Source: an uncultured Clostridium sp.
GTDB taxonomy: Bacteria; Bacillota; Clostridia; Clostridiales; Clostridiaceae
Direction of reading: 5' to 3'
Length of the DNA stretch: 64,000 nucleotides
Assembly: GCA_900539375.1 (NCBI GenBank)
Contig: UQBY01000005.1
Location: 1 to 64,000 of the forward strand
Positions 39,333 through 48,486 of the stretch are shown here, one piece after another. The notes beneath the pieces were generated by a model. It was not told the DNA's origin and made no database searches. It worked only from the letters and a program-made list of their open reading frames with translations. Every line of letters begins with the position of its first letter. Within the stretch, counting starts at the first letter, position 1. A program made the position numbers and the translations under genes.

Positions 39333-40841
39333 ATGTTTAAACGATTACTATTTATGAATTTTAGGGATGGAAATGTAAATTTTAAGAGTATATCAAAAGC
39401 AATTTTAAAAGTTTTTCAATTTATATTTATTTCTATAATTGTCTTTACTATGTGTAATAGGCTTTTAAATAAAGTTGGATTTAATATGGCAGTAACTTTT
39501 ATAGTAGCTGCTAATATAGTTGTAATTTATGCTTTTCACATTATAATACATAGAGAATTTTTAGAAAGCTTAAAAAAAGATGGATTGATGATGTTTTTAA
39601 GAGAGGATGCCTTTAGCTATGTGAATGGAAAAATTAATATACTTTTTATAAAGTATTTAGTTGTAGTAGTTATTCCAACTATTCTTCCTTTTATATTAAA
39701 AATGGATAGCTTTTTTAAAGGTTTTTTTATTCTTTTAGGATTTATTATTATGGCATATCTTATGAACATAACAGTTTTATATGGAGTATTATTTATTAAA
39801 AAGAAGGCAGAAGAAAATAAATTTTTAAAAGCAATCTTTTTTTTAGTAGCTGCAATATTATTTATAGGATTTTTTGCAATTTTAACTTGGGTTTCCCAAA
39901 TTATCCTAACTATATTTTTTGAAAGAGATATTCCTCTTTTAAATGATTTTATAACTAAAAAAGATTTAATACCTTTAATTTTAATATCAAATTTAGTTTT
40001 AATTGTTTTATCTATTTTATCAATGAATTATATGAAAGAAAATATACATATACTTTATGAAGAACAAAGGTCAAAAGAAAAAGATAACTTAGGAATTGGA
40101 ATGAAGCTTATAACCTCTTCTTTCATAAAGGATAAGAGATTTATAAGAGATGTTATAGTGTTTTTTAGGGATAGACCATTTTTAAAGATAATAGGTATTT
40201 TCATAGTATTTATGCAAACATTATCAATGGTTGCCTTTTATTTTACAGATATTATAGCACCAGAAAATATTAATGATATGGTAAACTTTTCTCAATATCA
40301 TTTCCTTGTGGTTTTTGCAATATCAGTAATGTGTTTTTTACTTAACTTAATAATAAATATTAATCAACTAAGGGTAAAAGAAGAACTTCAAATGTCTAAT
40401 GAATTTGCATTAGAAATAAATATGAAAAAGCTAATTATGCAAAAAGCTAAAGGATATTTTATGATATGTTGTCTTCCTATAATATTAGGAGTAGCTTTAA
40501 TGATAAGTTTAAAACTTGATAAAGGGTCTTATGTTGAATATTTTTATGTTTTAATACCTATAATATTTTTATTTAAATTTATATCTATAGTACTTATAAA
40601 GATAATAAATTCAAAAGGCTTCTTTAGAGAAATAAAAATAGCCTATGTAATAGCTGTAGCAGTAGGATTATTCTTATATTGTGCTTATAATCTTATGTAT
40701 AGTTTTAAACTTGAAGTGCCAGATAATAGGGTTAGATTTTTTAATATTTTACTTATATTTATAACAATAATAATATACTATGTAGAAGTTATAGAATTAA
40801 AAAAGAATAGGGAGTGGACAAAGTATGATAGAAGTAGATAA
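39333..40841 (+). CDS. putative ABC transporter permease
   Basis: A 502-residue integral membrane protein with about 11-12 hydrophobic helices (roughly 20-40, 48-68, 100-122, 128-150, 165-190, 205-230, 280-300, 315-345, 380-400, 410-430, 445-462, 470-490) and a soluble loop near 235-275. No motif that names a substrate. It overlaps by 17 nt with an ATPase gene, so it is its permease. Start ATG 39333 is about 9 nt from AGGAGAG; GTG 39324 is too close. The two-gene transporter has no binding protein or regulator beside it. Confidence 0.7.
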   Translation: MFKRLLFMNFRDGNVNFKSISKAILKVFQFIFISIIVFTMCNRLLNKVGFNMAVTFIVAANIVVIYAFHIIIHREFLESLKKDGLMMFLREDAFSYVNGKINILFIKYLVVVVIPTILPFILKMDSFFKGFFILLGFIIMAYLMNITVLYGVLFIKKKAEENKFLKAIFFLVAAILFIGFFAILTWVSQIILTIFFERDIPLLNDFITKKDLIPLILISNLVLIVLSILSMNYMKENIHILYEEQRSKEKDNLGIGMKLITSSFIKDKRFIRDVIVFFRDRPFLKIIGIFIVFMQTLSMVAFYFTDIIAPENINDMVNFSQYHFLVVFAISVMCFLLNLIININQLRVKEELQMSNEFALEINMKKLIMQKAKGYFMICCLPIILGVALMISLKLDKGSYVEYFYVLIPIIFLFKFISIVLIKIINSKGFFREIKIAYVIAVAVGLFLYCAYNLMYSFKLEVPDNRVRFFNILLIFITIIIYYVEVIELKKNREWTKYDRSR

Positions 40842-41484
40842 TTTGAATTTTTCATATGATAAAAAAAATAATACTTTAGAAAATGTTAATTTTAAAATTC
40901 AAGAGGGATATGTATATTGTCTTTTAGGAGAAAATGGGACAGGAAAAACCACTCTTTTTAGATGTTTAAGTGGTGAATTAAAATGTAATTTAGATTTTTC
41001 TAAATATAAAAATGATATATTATTTATACATGATAAAATGGATTTTTATAATCATTTAACAGGAGAAGAATATGTTAATTTAATAATGTATTTAAAAAAT
41101 AGAAAACTTAATGAAAAATACTTTAAAGAAATGCAAAAAAGATTAGATATGGATAGAAAAATAGATAGCAAAATATTTAGCTATTCATTAGGAATGAAAC
41201 ATAAGCTTTTATTAATGCTTGCTCTTTTATTAGATTATAAATACATATTAATAGATGAACCCTTTACAGCACTAGATTTTATGTCAACAGAAATTGTAGA
41301 GGAAATTGTAAAAGAATATGCTAGAAAAGGAAATGCAATAGTTATATCTACTCACTTAATGGATGTTGCCCAGGAAATAAGTGATAAAATACTTCTTTTA
41401 AGTAGAGGAAAGATAACAGAAGTAGATAATAATTTTAATAGCTCTAAAGAACTTAAAGATAGGCTTAGAGAGGTATGGAGTTAA
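40825..41484 (+). CDS. ABC transporter ATP-binding protein
   Basis: A 219-residue ATPase: Walker A GENGTGKTT (about 34-42), weak signature YSLGMKHKLL (about 118-127) in place of LSGGQ, Walker B LIDEPFTALD (about 141-150), switch His in STHLMD. YSLGMKxKL signatures are typical of exporters in the NatA/BcrA-like group. It overlaps the permease gene by 17 nt. Confidence 0.85.
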   Translation: MIEVDNLNFSYDKKNNTLENVNFKIQEGYVYCLLGENGTGKTTLFRCLSGELKCNLDFSKYKNDILFIHDKMDFYNHLTGEEYVNLIMYLKNRKLNEKYFKEMQKRLDMDRKIDSKIFSYSLGMKHKLLLMLALLLDYKYILIDEPFTALDFMSTEIVEEIVKEYARKGNAIVISTHLMDVAQEISDKILLLSRGKITEVDNNFNSSKELKDRLREVWS

Positions 41485-41598
41485 ATTTACATTTTTAAAG
41501 TTGTAATAAAACTATGGAAAAATATTTAATTTAGTAATATAATTAAGTGGAATGTATTTTGATTAGGGGACAACAAATAAGAAAGGGGCAATTTAAAA

Positions 41599-42906
41599 GT
41601 GAAAACAGTAAAAATAGCATTATTAGGACTTGGAAATGTTGGACGTGGGGTTTGGAACATTTTAAAGATGAATGAAGAAGAAATAATGAAACGTTCAGGC
41701 TACAAAGTTGAAGTAGCAAAAATCCTTGTAAGAGATAAAAACAAGCCAAGAACAGTAGAGGTTTTAGATGAAATAGTAACTACTGATTTTAATGAAATAT
41801 TAAATGATGATTCAATAAAGATAGTAGTTGAAGTAATGGGAGGAATAGAACCTGCTAAAGATTACATATTAAAAGCAATGAGTAAAAAGAAAAATGTTGT
41901 TACAGCAAATAAAATGCTTATTGCAACAAATGGAGATGAATTATTCCATAAAGCAGATGAAGAAGGAGTTATGATAAATTATGAAGCTTCAGTTGCAGGT
42001 GGAATTCCAATAATTCAAAGTATAAATGAAAGTTTAACTGCAAATAAAATTGAACAATTATATGGTATTGTAAATGGAACAACAAACTTCATTTTAAGTA
42101 AAATGGAACTTGAAGGAAGCGGATTTTATGATGTATTAAAAGAAGCTCAAGAATTAGGATATGCAGAAGCAGATCCAACTTCAGATATAGAAGGTTATGA
42201 TGCTCAATATAAGCTTGCTATTTTAGCTTCATTAGCTTTTGGTACAAAGATAGATATAGATAAAGTATATAGACAAGGTATAACAAACATTACTTCTTTA
42301 GATATGGAATATGCAAAAAGTTTAGGAATGGTAATAAAACTTCTTGCAATAGTTAAAGAAAAAAATGGAAAGCTTGAGTTAAGAGTTCACCCAACTATGA
42401 TTCCAGAAACTCACCCTCTTGCAAATGTTTATGATTCATTTAATGCAGTATTTATAAAGGGAAATGCAGTGGGCGATTTAATGTTCTATGGAAGAGGAGC
42501 AGGAGATTTACCAACAGGAAGTGCAGTTGTAGCAGATATAATATCAGTAATAAGAGATGAAATAGCATCAAAAGAAAATTCTCGTTCAGCTGTTAAAAAT
42601 GAATTATGGAAAAAAGAACTTATGGATATAAGTGAAGTAGAAAGTAGATATTATATAAGATTATCAGTAGAAGATAAACCAGGAGTTCTTGCAGATTTAA
42701 CAGCAATTTTAGGCTATAATAAAGTAAGCTTACGTTCTGTTATGCAAAAAGGAAAGAGCAGAAGTGCAGATGGAGGAGTAATATTAGTACTTACTACTCA
42801 CCATACTACTGAAGCTGACGTAAAGGCATCATTAGAAACAATGAAAAAATTAGAATCTGTAAAGAGTATAGACAATTTAATAAGAATAGAAGATTTTACA
42901 CGTTAA
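41599..42906 (+). CDS. hom: homoserine dehydrogenase
   Basis: NAD(P)-dependent reduction of aspartate semialdehyde to homoserine, for threonine and methionine. The 435-residue protein has the Rossmann loop GLGNVGRGV (about 8-16), the VTANKML block (about 101-107), YEASVAGGIPII (about 126-137), the catalytic-lysine region in NFILSKM and YAEADPTSDIEGYDAQYKLAIL (about 191-212), and a C-terminal ACT domain (SVEDKPGVLADLTAILG, about 352-368) for feedback by threonine. Start GTG 41599 after AAAGGGG. Single gene followed by a strong terminator. Confidence 0.95.
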   Translation: MKTVKIALLGLGNVGRGVWNILKMNEEEIMKRSGYKVEVAKILVRDKNKPRTVEVLDEIVTTDFNEILNDDSIKIVVEVMGGIEPAKDYILKAMSKKKNVVTANKMLIATNGDELFHKADEEGVMINYEASVAGGIPIIQSINESLTANKIEQLYGIVNGTTNFILSKMELEGSGFYDVLKEAQELGYAEADPTSDIEGYDAQYKLAILASLAFGTKIDIDKVYRQGITNITSLDMEYAKSLGMVIKLLAIVKEKNGKLELRVHPTMIPETHPLANVYDSFNAVFIKGNAVGDLMFYGRGAGDLPTGSAVVADIISVIRDEIASKENSRSAVKNELWKKELMDISEVESRYYIRLSVEDKPGVLADLTAILGYNKVSLRSVMQKGKSRSADGGVILVLTTHHTTEADVKASLETMKKLESVKSIDNLIRIEDFTR

Positions 42907-42936
42907 AAAAGATAATAAGTTAAATAGCTAAATTGC

Positions 42937-42980
42937 AAGGAACTGTTGTACTATTTTTCAGCACAACAGTTCCTTTTCTA
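42937..42980 (+). terminator. terminator after hom
   Basis: 13-bp perfect stem AAGGAACTGTTGT (42937-42949) with ACAACAGTTCCTT (42963-42975), then TTCT. Confidence 0.9.
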
Positions 42981-43361
42981 TACAATGTTAAAAGTTATAA
43001 TTTAACAGTTTTATATTTTATAGGGCAATAAAGTTTTATTTAGAAATTTTATTGTAATATATATTTTTTTATACAAGTATAATAAAAATATATTGTATTT
43101 AAAACCATATTATGATATAATTTGAACTATGATAAACATACAAAAGAATCTTTTTTAAAATTATAAAATACCACTTTAACTTTTATTATAATAAAGAACT
43201 CAAAATACATTTATTGATTTGAAATACAAATTAAGGGTTTGGGTTTTAAAATATATATAATATAATAAAAGAGATATGTGATTATCATGAATTTAAATTG
43301 TTAAGGAGGGGAATTTTAACAATATACTTTATAAAAAATAAAAAGATGGGGAAGGATAAAA
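42981..43361 (+). other. long AT-rich leader region of the surface protein gene
   Basis: No gene seen. A promoter candidate TTGTAT (43093-43098), 17-nt spacer, TATAAT (43116-43121) would give a leader of about 235 nt; a second possible -10 is TATAAT 43261-43266. There are two ribosome-binding-like stretches, AAGGAGGGG (about 43304-43312), which has no good start codon nearby, and GGGGAAGGA (43348-43356) before the true ATG 43362. Confidence 0.4.
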
Positions 43362-45746
43362 ATGAAAAAAGTAAAAAAATTATTAACAATAATAACATTA
43401 ATGACAGTAACAAGTACCCTTGTATTGCCACCACAAATAAATGCTGCTGTTATTAATGAAACAAAAGAAAATATTGAATTTGAAGAGATGGAAACTGAAA
43501 CTGCAGAAGAAAGTACAGAATCTATAGAAGCTGTCAAAAAGTATGAAGAAATGGATGAGATATATACAGAAAAGGAAGCAACTTCAACAAGCTTATTAAT
43601 TTCAAGCTTTACTTCAGATTTAAAATCACCACAAGAAAAGGGAACAACTATAAAACTTGCAGCAAAGGCTCAAGGTGGAAGTGGAACCCTTCAATATTCA
43701 TTTGTAGTAAAATTAAATGATTATTATAGAGAAATTAAAGCTTATTCAACAAGTAATACAGTATCATGGAAGCCAGAATATATAGGAAACTATATAGTAT
43801 ATGCAGTAGTAAAAGATTCTACTGGAAAAATGAAGATTTCTCCAATGAATTATGAAATAAAAGAAGTAAGTGCTCCAGTAATAACTAGTTTTACAGCTGA
43901 TAAAAAATCACCACAATCAAGTGGAACAGAAGTAAAATTGACAGCAAATGCAACAGGAAAAGGAACATTACAGTATAAATTCTTAGTAAAAAATTCAGCA
44001 GGGGAATGGAATGTAATAAGAGATTATGGAACATCAAATACAACAATATGGAAAACAGGAGCAGTAGGAGATAAAACCTTATATGTAGATGTAAAAAACA
44101 GTGCAGGAAAAGTAGTAAGAAAAGAAATGTCATATAAAGTTACATCACCTTTAAAAATAAATAGTTTTATAGCAGATAAAAAATCACCACAAGTAAGTGG
44201 AACAGAAGTAAAATTAACAGCAAAAGCAGAAGGAATAGGAACATTAAAATATAAATTTTTAATAAAAGATTCTAAAGGTAACTGGTATGTAATAAGAGAT
44301 TATGACGCATCAAATACAACAGTATGGAAAACAGGAACAGCAGGAGATAAAACCTTATATGTAGATGTAAAAGATAATACAGGAAAAGTAGTAAGAAAAG
44401 AAATGTCATATAAAGTTACATCACAATTAAAAATAAATAGTTTTACAGCTGATAAACAATCACCTCAATTATCAGGAACAAGTATAAAGCTTAAAGCAAG
44501 TGCAACTGGTACAGGAAAACTTCAATATAAATTCCTTATAAAAGATTCAGCAGGCAATTGGTATGTATTAAAGGATTATTCTACAGCTAACGAAACAACT
44601 TGGACAGCAGGAAGCAAAGGAGATAAGACTTTATATGTAGATGTAAAAGATTCAACAGGAAAAAAATTAAGAAAGAGTATGAACTTTACAATAAAAACAC
44701 CAATAAAATTAATAGGTGAAGTTGTAAAAGCTGATGGTGATACAGATAGTACAAACAATGAAGTTTTACCAAATGCAACTGTAAAGATAACTAAAGGAAA
44801 TGTTACTCAAACTACAAAAACTAATTCAGAAGGAATATATTCTTTTGAAAAATTAATTAGTGGAACTTACACTATAACAGTATCTAAAGATGGTTATAAA
44901 ACAGCAACACAAACAATAAACATAGCAGATGAACAAGCTAGTTATTATAATTCAACAATTGAGCTTATTTCAAATACAAGTACTGAAAATGGTACAGCTT
45001 CAGGTGTTATATATGATGTTTTAACAGGAAATGGAGTTAAAGGACTTACATTAAAAATTAGAAGTGGTATGGGAAATACTACAGGAACAATAGTTAAAAC
45101 AATAAAAACTGGAGAAGATGGAAAGTATTCAGTAGCTTTACCAGCTGGAAATTATTGTGTTCAAATTATTGATGAAAGAACACTTTCTAATGAAAAAGAT
45201 AGATATTTAACTAATTCTTTTGATATAAAAACTATAGGAAATAAAACAATAGGTTCTCAAAATGGAAATGTATCTACAGCAATAAGTGCACAACAAGTAA
45301 GAATAGTATTAAAATGGGGAGAATATCCAAGAGATTTAGATTCTCACTTAGTAGGACCAACTTCTGATGGTTCAAAGTTCCATACTTATTTTTCAAAGAA
45401 TGGATATTATGAAGATGATATTAAAATAGCAGATTTAGATTTAGATGATACATCTTCATATGGACCGGAAACAACTACTATTTATAATCCAATAAGTGGA
45501 AAATATCAATTCTATGTTCATGACTATAGCAATAGAGCTAACGATGACAGTTTAGAATTATCAAAATCAGGTGCAACAGTACAAGTTTATATAGGAGCTT
45601 CAAATAAACCAGCATATACATTTAATGTACCTAAACAAAAAGGAACACTATGGAAAGTATTTGAATATGATAGTGTTACTAAAAAAATAAAGCCTATAAA
45701 TGAAATGTCATATGAAAGATATGCAAGTGATATTGGACAAGATTAA
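43362..45746 (+). CDS. large secreted modular protein with Y_Y_Y-like repeats and YfaP-like C-terminus
   Basis: A 794-residue secreted protein. Signal peptide at 1-29 (basic start, hydrophobic core, cleavage near INAA). An acidic Glu/Thr-rich spacer (about 33-72) is followed by four tandem ~90-residue modules (about 74-165, 172-262, 264-353, 355-443) each built on SFTADKKSPQ, TLQYKFLIKDS, TLYVDVKDS; these resemble triple-tyrosine/Y_Y_Y-type beta-sandwich repeats of clostridial surface proteins. Two carboxypeptidase-regulatory-like modules follow (about 447-540 and 545-640), and the end (LKWGEYPRDLDSHLVGP...YFSKNGYYEDDI, about 665-780) resembles the YfaP/DUF2135 group. No LPXTG or choline-binding repeats, so anchoring is unclear. 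Confidence 0.75.
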   Translation: MKKVKKLLTIITLMTVTSTLVLPPQINAAVINETKENIEFEEMETETAEESTESIEAVKKYEEMDEIYTEKEATSTSLLISSFTSDLKSPQEKGTTIKLAAKAQGGSGTLQYSFVVKLNDYYREIKAYSTSNTVSWKPEYIGNYIVYAVVKDSTGKMKISPMNYEIKEVSAPVITSFTADKKSPQSSGTEVKLTANATGKGTLQYKFLVKNSAGEWNVIRDYGTSNTTIWKTGAVGDKTLYVDVKNSAGKVVRKEMSYKVTSPLKINSFIADKKSPQVSGTEVKLTAKAEGIGTLKYKFLIKDSKGNWYVIRDYDASNTTVWKTGTAGDKTLYVDVKDNTGKVVRKEMSYKVTSQLKINSFTADKQSPQLSGTSIKLKASATGTGKLQYKFLIKDSAGNWYVLKDYSTANETTWTAGSKGDKTLYVDVKDSTGKKLRKSMNFTIKTPIKLIGEVVKADGDTDSTNNEVLPNATVKITKGNVTQTTKTNSEGIYSFEKLISGTYTITVSKDGYKTATQTINIADEQASYYNSTIELISNTSTENGTASGVIYDVLTGNGVKGLTLKIRSGMGNTTGTIVKTIKTGEDGKYSVALPAGNYCVQIIDERTLSNEKDRYLTNSFDIKTIGNKTIGSQNGNVSTAISAQQVRIVLKWGEYPRDLDSHLVGPTSDGSKFHTYFSKNGYYEDDIKIADLDLDDTSSYGPETTTIYNPISGKYQFYVHDYSNRANDDSLELSKSGATVQVYIGASNKPAYTFNVPKQKGTLWKVFEYDSVTKKIKPINEMSYERYASDIGQD
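43868..44700 (+). repeat. tandem repeats within the surface protein gene
   Basis: Modules 2-4 are similar at DNA level. Near-identical blocks around AGGAAAAGTAGTAAGAAAAG at 44105 and 44381 are exactly 276 nt (92 codons) apart, indicating recent duplication and potential for repeat-number change. Confidence 0.8.
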
Positions 45747-45760
45747 AATAAATTAATAAT

Positions 45761-45797
45761 AAAGGAATAATTCCATTAGGGGTTATTCCTTTTTTTA
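45761..45797 (+). terminator. terminator after the surface protein gene
   Basis: AAAGGAATAA (45761-45770) with TTATTCCTTT (45783-45792), T-run. Confidence 0.9.
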
Positions 45798-45895
45798 TTT
45801 ATGCTAAGAGATAAATAAATATTATAGGTTTTAAATAATAAATTCATTTTTAAAGTTTAAAAAAATATTAAATCATTAAATATATTTAATATTTA

Positions 45896-45923
45896 TTGAA
45901 AAGAATTAAAGAAATGTTATAAT
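45896..45923 (+). promoter_or_regulatory. promoter of the AbgT-type transporter
   Basis: TTGAAA (45896-45901), 16-nt spacer, extended -10 TGT-TATAAT (45915-45923). Confidence 0.7.
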
Positions 45924-45965
45924 AGGAAAGACGAAAAACAAAAGATAAAAAAAGGGGGCATTTTT

Positions 45966-47498
45966 ATGTCAAAAAAAGAGAACAAAAGGGCTTCTTTTAT
46001 TGAAAGAGCAGGTAAAAAAATTCCTGACCCAGTTATAATATTTGCATTTCTTTTTGCAGTTACAATGATATTAACAATTTTTATGGGTGGAATGTCATTT
46101 GAAACATTATCTGGAGATGGAACAACAATATCATATGAAGTTAAAAATATGTTTAAAGCAGAAAATTTTAGATGGATACTTAATAATGCTTTAGTAACAA
46201 ACTGGCTTGCATATGGTGGAGGAGTATTAGGAACTATATTAGTTGTAATGCTTGGAGTTGGTCTTGCAGAGGAGTCAGGACTTTTAGCAACTTCTATAAA
46301 GAAAGTAGGATTAAAAGTATCTGATAAGTTTCTACCAATAATTTTAGTATTTTTAGGAATTATGAGTAGTATAGCTACAGATGCAGGATATATAATTTTA
46401 ATACCACTTGCAGGGCTTTTATATGTAGGTCTTAAGAAAAACCCACTAATAGGTATGGCAGCAGCTTTTGCTGGAGTTTCTGCTGGATTTAGTGCAAATC
46501 TTATTCCAGGAACGCCTATAGATGTTATAGTTGGAAGTAATGCAAAGGTATTTGCAGAAGGGCAAGGAGTACCTTTTGTAAATATTTTAGGAGAAACATT
46601 AAATGCACCAACAATGCATTATAAGTTTATTGTTGTATCAACAATTGTTCTTGCAGCAGTAGGATATTTTGTTACAGTAAAGATAATAAAACCAAGACTA
46701 GAAAACGAAAGCTATATAGTTCCAGAAGATATGGAAGATTTTGTAGTTTCAGAAGATGAAAATAAAGCTTTAAAGTGGGCAGGTTTAGGATTAATAATAG
46801 CACTATTAATAATAATATTATTAGCTTATGGTCCATTAGCACCATATACTGATGAAAATGGTACTATTGTAAAACCTGTAATGGATAATATTATTCTTTT
46901 AATAACTTTTGCTTTTTTCCTTCCAGGTTTAATGTATGGAGTAAAGGTTAAAAAATTTAACAAAGCTATTGATGTTGTTAAAGGTCTTGCTAATCAAATG
47001 AGTAATATGGGCTATATTTTAGTTTTAACATTTATATCATATAACTTTTTAGCATTATTAAGTTATTCTAATATTGGAACTTATATAACTTTTTTAGGAG
47101 CTAAAGCCTTAGAAATTTTAGGACTTTCTAAATATCCAATATTACTTTTAATAGGATTTATAATAGTAACAGCTATAATAAATTTATTTGTTGGAGGTCT
47201 TACTTCAAAGTGGATGCTTTTAGGACCAATATTTATTCCAATGTTATATCAAGTAAATAATTCATTAACACCAGATATAGTATCTGCCGCTTATAGAATA
47301 GCAGACTCTTCAACTAATGTAATATCACCTCTTATGTCTTATGCAGGAATAATTCTTGTATTTATGAAAAAATATAAACCAGAATATACTTTAGGAGATA
47401 TGATAAAGCTTATGTTACCATACTCAATAGCATTTTTAATAGTATGGACGGTAATATTAATAGGATTCTTTGTATTTAAAATTCCAATGGGTATATAA
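45966..47498 (+). CDS. AbgT family transporter
   Basis: A 510-residue membrane protein of the p-aminobenzoyl-glutamate transporter family. It starts with a basic cytoplasmic stretch and GKKIPDPVIIFAFLF (about 16-31), has about 11-12 hydrophobic helices, and shows the family segments SSIATDAGYIILIPLAGLLY (about 137-156), AGVSAGFSANLIPGTPIDV (about 170-188, hairpin) and SSTNVISPLMSY (about 451-462). Family members import p-aminobenzoyl-glutamate or export sulfonamides; the substrate here is not known. No abgA/abgB peptidase gene is adjacent. GGGGGCA site 8 nt before ATG. Confidence 0.87.
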   Translation: MSKKENKRASFIERAGKKIPDPVIIFAFLFAVTMILTIFMGGMSFETLSGDGTTISYEVKNMFKAENFRWILNNALVTNWLAYGGGVLGTILVVMLGVGLAEESGLLATSIKKVGLKVSDKFLPIILVFLGIMSSIATDAGYIILIPLAGLLYVGLKKNPLIGMAAAFAGVSAGFSANLIPGTPIDVIVGSNAKVFAEGQGVPFVNILGETLNAPTMHYKFIVVSTIVLAAVGYFVTVKIIKPRLENESYIVPEDMEDFVVSEDENKALKWAGLGLIIALLIIILLAYGPLAPYTDENGTIVKPVMDNIILLITFAFFLPGLMYGVKVKKFNKAIDVVKGLANQMSNMGYILVLTFISYNFLALLSYSNIGTYITFLGAKALEILGLSKYPILLLIGFIIVTAIINLFVGGLTSKWMLLGPIFIPMLYQVNNSLTPDIVSAAYRIADSSTNVISPLMSYAGIILVFMKKYKPEYTLGDMIKLMLPYSIAFLIVWTVILIGFFVFKIPMGI

Positions 47499-47500
47499 AA

Positions 47501-47544
47501 AAAGGCTGTGAAAAAATGATTTTCATTTTTTTACAGCTTTTTTT
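47501..47544 (+). terminator. terminator after the AbgT gene
   Basis: GCTGTGAAAAAATGA (47505-47519) with TCATTTTTTTACAGC (47523-47537), T-run. Confidence 0.85.
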
Positions 47545-47604
47545 ATGGAAAATTATATAATTTTTTAGGTTATAAATAACTTGTAAAACTAATAATAAAG
47601 GATA
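47545..47604 (+). repeat. post-terminator repeat, copy A
   Basis: About 60 nt starting ATGGAAAATTATATAATTTT and ending AACTAATAATAAAGG, directly after a terminator T-run. Diverged relative of the copies at 51445 and 52527. Confidence 0.5.
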
Positions 47605-47663
47605 TTTTTTAATTTAAGTAATGAAGGATTTTGACTGATTTCTAAGAAATTTAAAATTTTTTT

Positions 47664-47703
47664 TGAATGAAAATGAAAGAAAATGATTGACTTTGAAAGA
47701 AAA
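47664..47703 (+). promoter_or_regulatory. four tandem 10-bp units at the fructose operon promoter (DeoR operator candidate)
   Basis: Units TGAATGAAAA, TGAAAGAAAA, TGATTGACTT, TGAAAGAAAA in direct tandem, one per helical turn. The third unit contains the -35 box. The best match pair is 20 bp apart (47674 and 47694). Confidence 0.65.
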
Positions 47704-47725
47704 TCCTTGTATTATAAATACAAGG
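47687..47725 (+). promoter_or_regulatory. fructose operon promoter with palindrome over the -10
   Basis: TTGACT (47687-47692), 17-nt spacer, TATTAT (47710-47715). A perfect palindrome with arms CCTTGTATT (47705-47713) and AATACAAGG (47717-47725) is centred on the -10. Predicted start near 47722 leaves a leader of about 15 nt that is little more than the ribosome binding site. Confidence 0.65.
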
Positions 47726-47736
47726 AGGTGATGAAA

Positions 47737-48486
47737 ATGTTAACAGAGGAAAGATTTAAATTAATACTAGATATTCTTAAAGAAAAAAAATCTGTAACAG
47801 TTAATGAACTTGTAGAAGAATTACATATTTCAGAATCTACAGTAAGAAGAGATTTAACATCTTTAGATAAAATGGGAAAGCTTAATAAAGTACATGGAGG
47901 AGCAACTTTAAAAGAAAACTATAATAATGAAGAACTTGATGTAAAAATAAAGCATACCTTAAATGTAGATGAAAAGAAAAGAATAGGAAAATTTGCAGCT
48001 TCATTAATAGAAGAAGGAGATTTTGTATATATAGATGCAGGAACCTCTACAGAGCTTATGATTGATTATATAAATGAGAAAAAAGCAGTTTATGTAACTA
48101 ATGGAATTGTTCATGCAAAAAAGCTTGTTCAAAAAGGTTTAGAAGCATTTATATTAGGTGGACAAATTAAACTTTCTACAGAAGCTATAATAGGCATTGA
48201 GGCAGTAAGTAACATAAAAAAATATAACTTTACAAAATGCTTTATGGGTACAAATGGTATAGATTTAAAAGCAGAGTTTACAACTCCTGATGTTAATGAA
48301 GCACTTCTTAAAAAGGAAGCAATGAATAGAAGTAAAAAAGTATATGTTTTATCAGATGTTTCAAAATTTAATAAAATATCATCTATAACTTTTGGAAATT
48401 TAGATAAAACTATAATTATAACAACTAAAATAACAGAAAAAGAATTTATGAATAGTAAAAATATTGTGGAGGTGGATAACTTATGA
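47737..48486 (+). CDS. DeoR family transcriptional regulator of the fructose operon
   Basis: A 249-residue DeoR-type repressor: N-terminal winged helix (LTEERFKLILDILKEKKSVTVNELVEELHISESTVRRDLTSLDKMGKL, about 2-49), followed by the DeoR sensor domain with DAGTSTELM (about 90-98) and the MGTNGI block, which binds a phosphorylated sugar. Start ATG 47737, 8 nt after AGGAGG 47723-47728; ATG 47731 is too close and the longer frame runs into the promoter. Its stop overlaps the fruK start (ATGA), so it is co-translated with fruK, and fructose-1-phosphate is the likely inducer. Confidence 0.9.
   Translation: MLTEERFKLILDILKEKKSVTVNELVEELHISESTVRRDLTSLDKMGKLNKVHGGATLKENYNNEELDVKIKHTLNVDEKKRIGKFAASLIEEGDFVYIDAGTSTELMIDYINEKKAVYVTNGIVHAKKLVQKGLEAFILGGQIKLSTEAIIGIEAVSNIKKYNFTKCFMGTNGIDLKAEFTTPDVNEALLKKEAMNRSKKVYVLSDVSKFNKISSITFGNLDKTIIITTKITEKEFMNSKNIVEVDNL

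Noticed and set aside
43891..44133. Leucine/phenylalanine-rich open frame on the minus strand inside the surface protein gene
   Set aside because: It is the antisense of repeat modules in an AT-rich gene, has no ribosome binding site, and its composition is that of a reverse shadow.
47705..47725. Palindrome CCTTGTATT/AATACAAGG as a ribosome-binding-site-sequestering hairpin
   Set aside because: The -10 box lies inside it, so most of the left arm is not expected in the transcript; a DNA operator is more likely.
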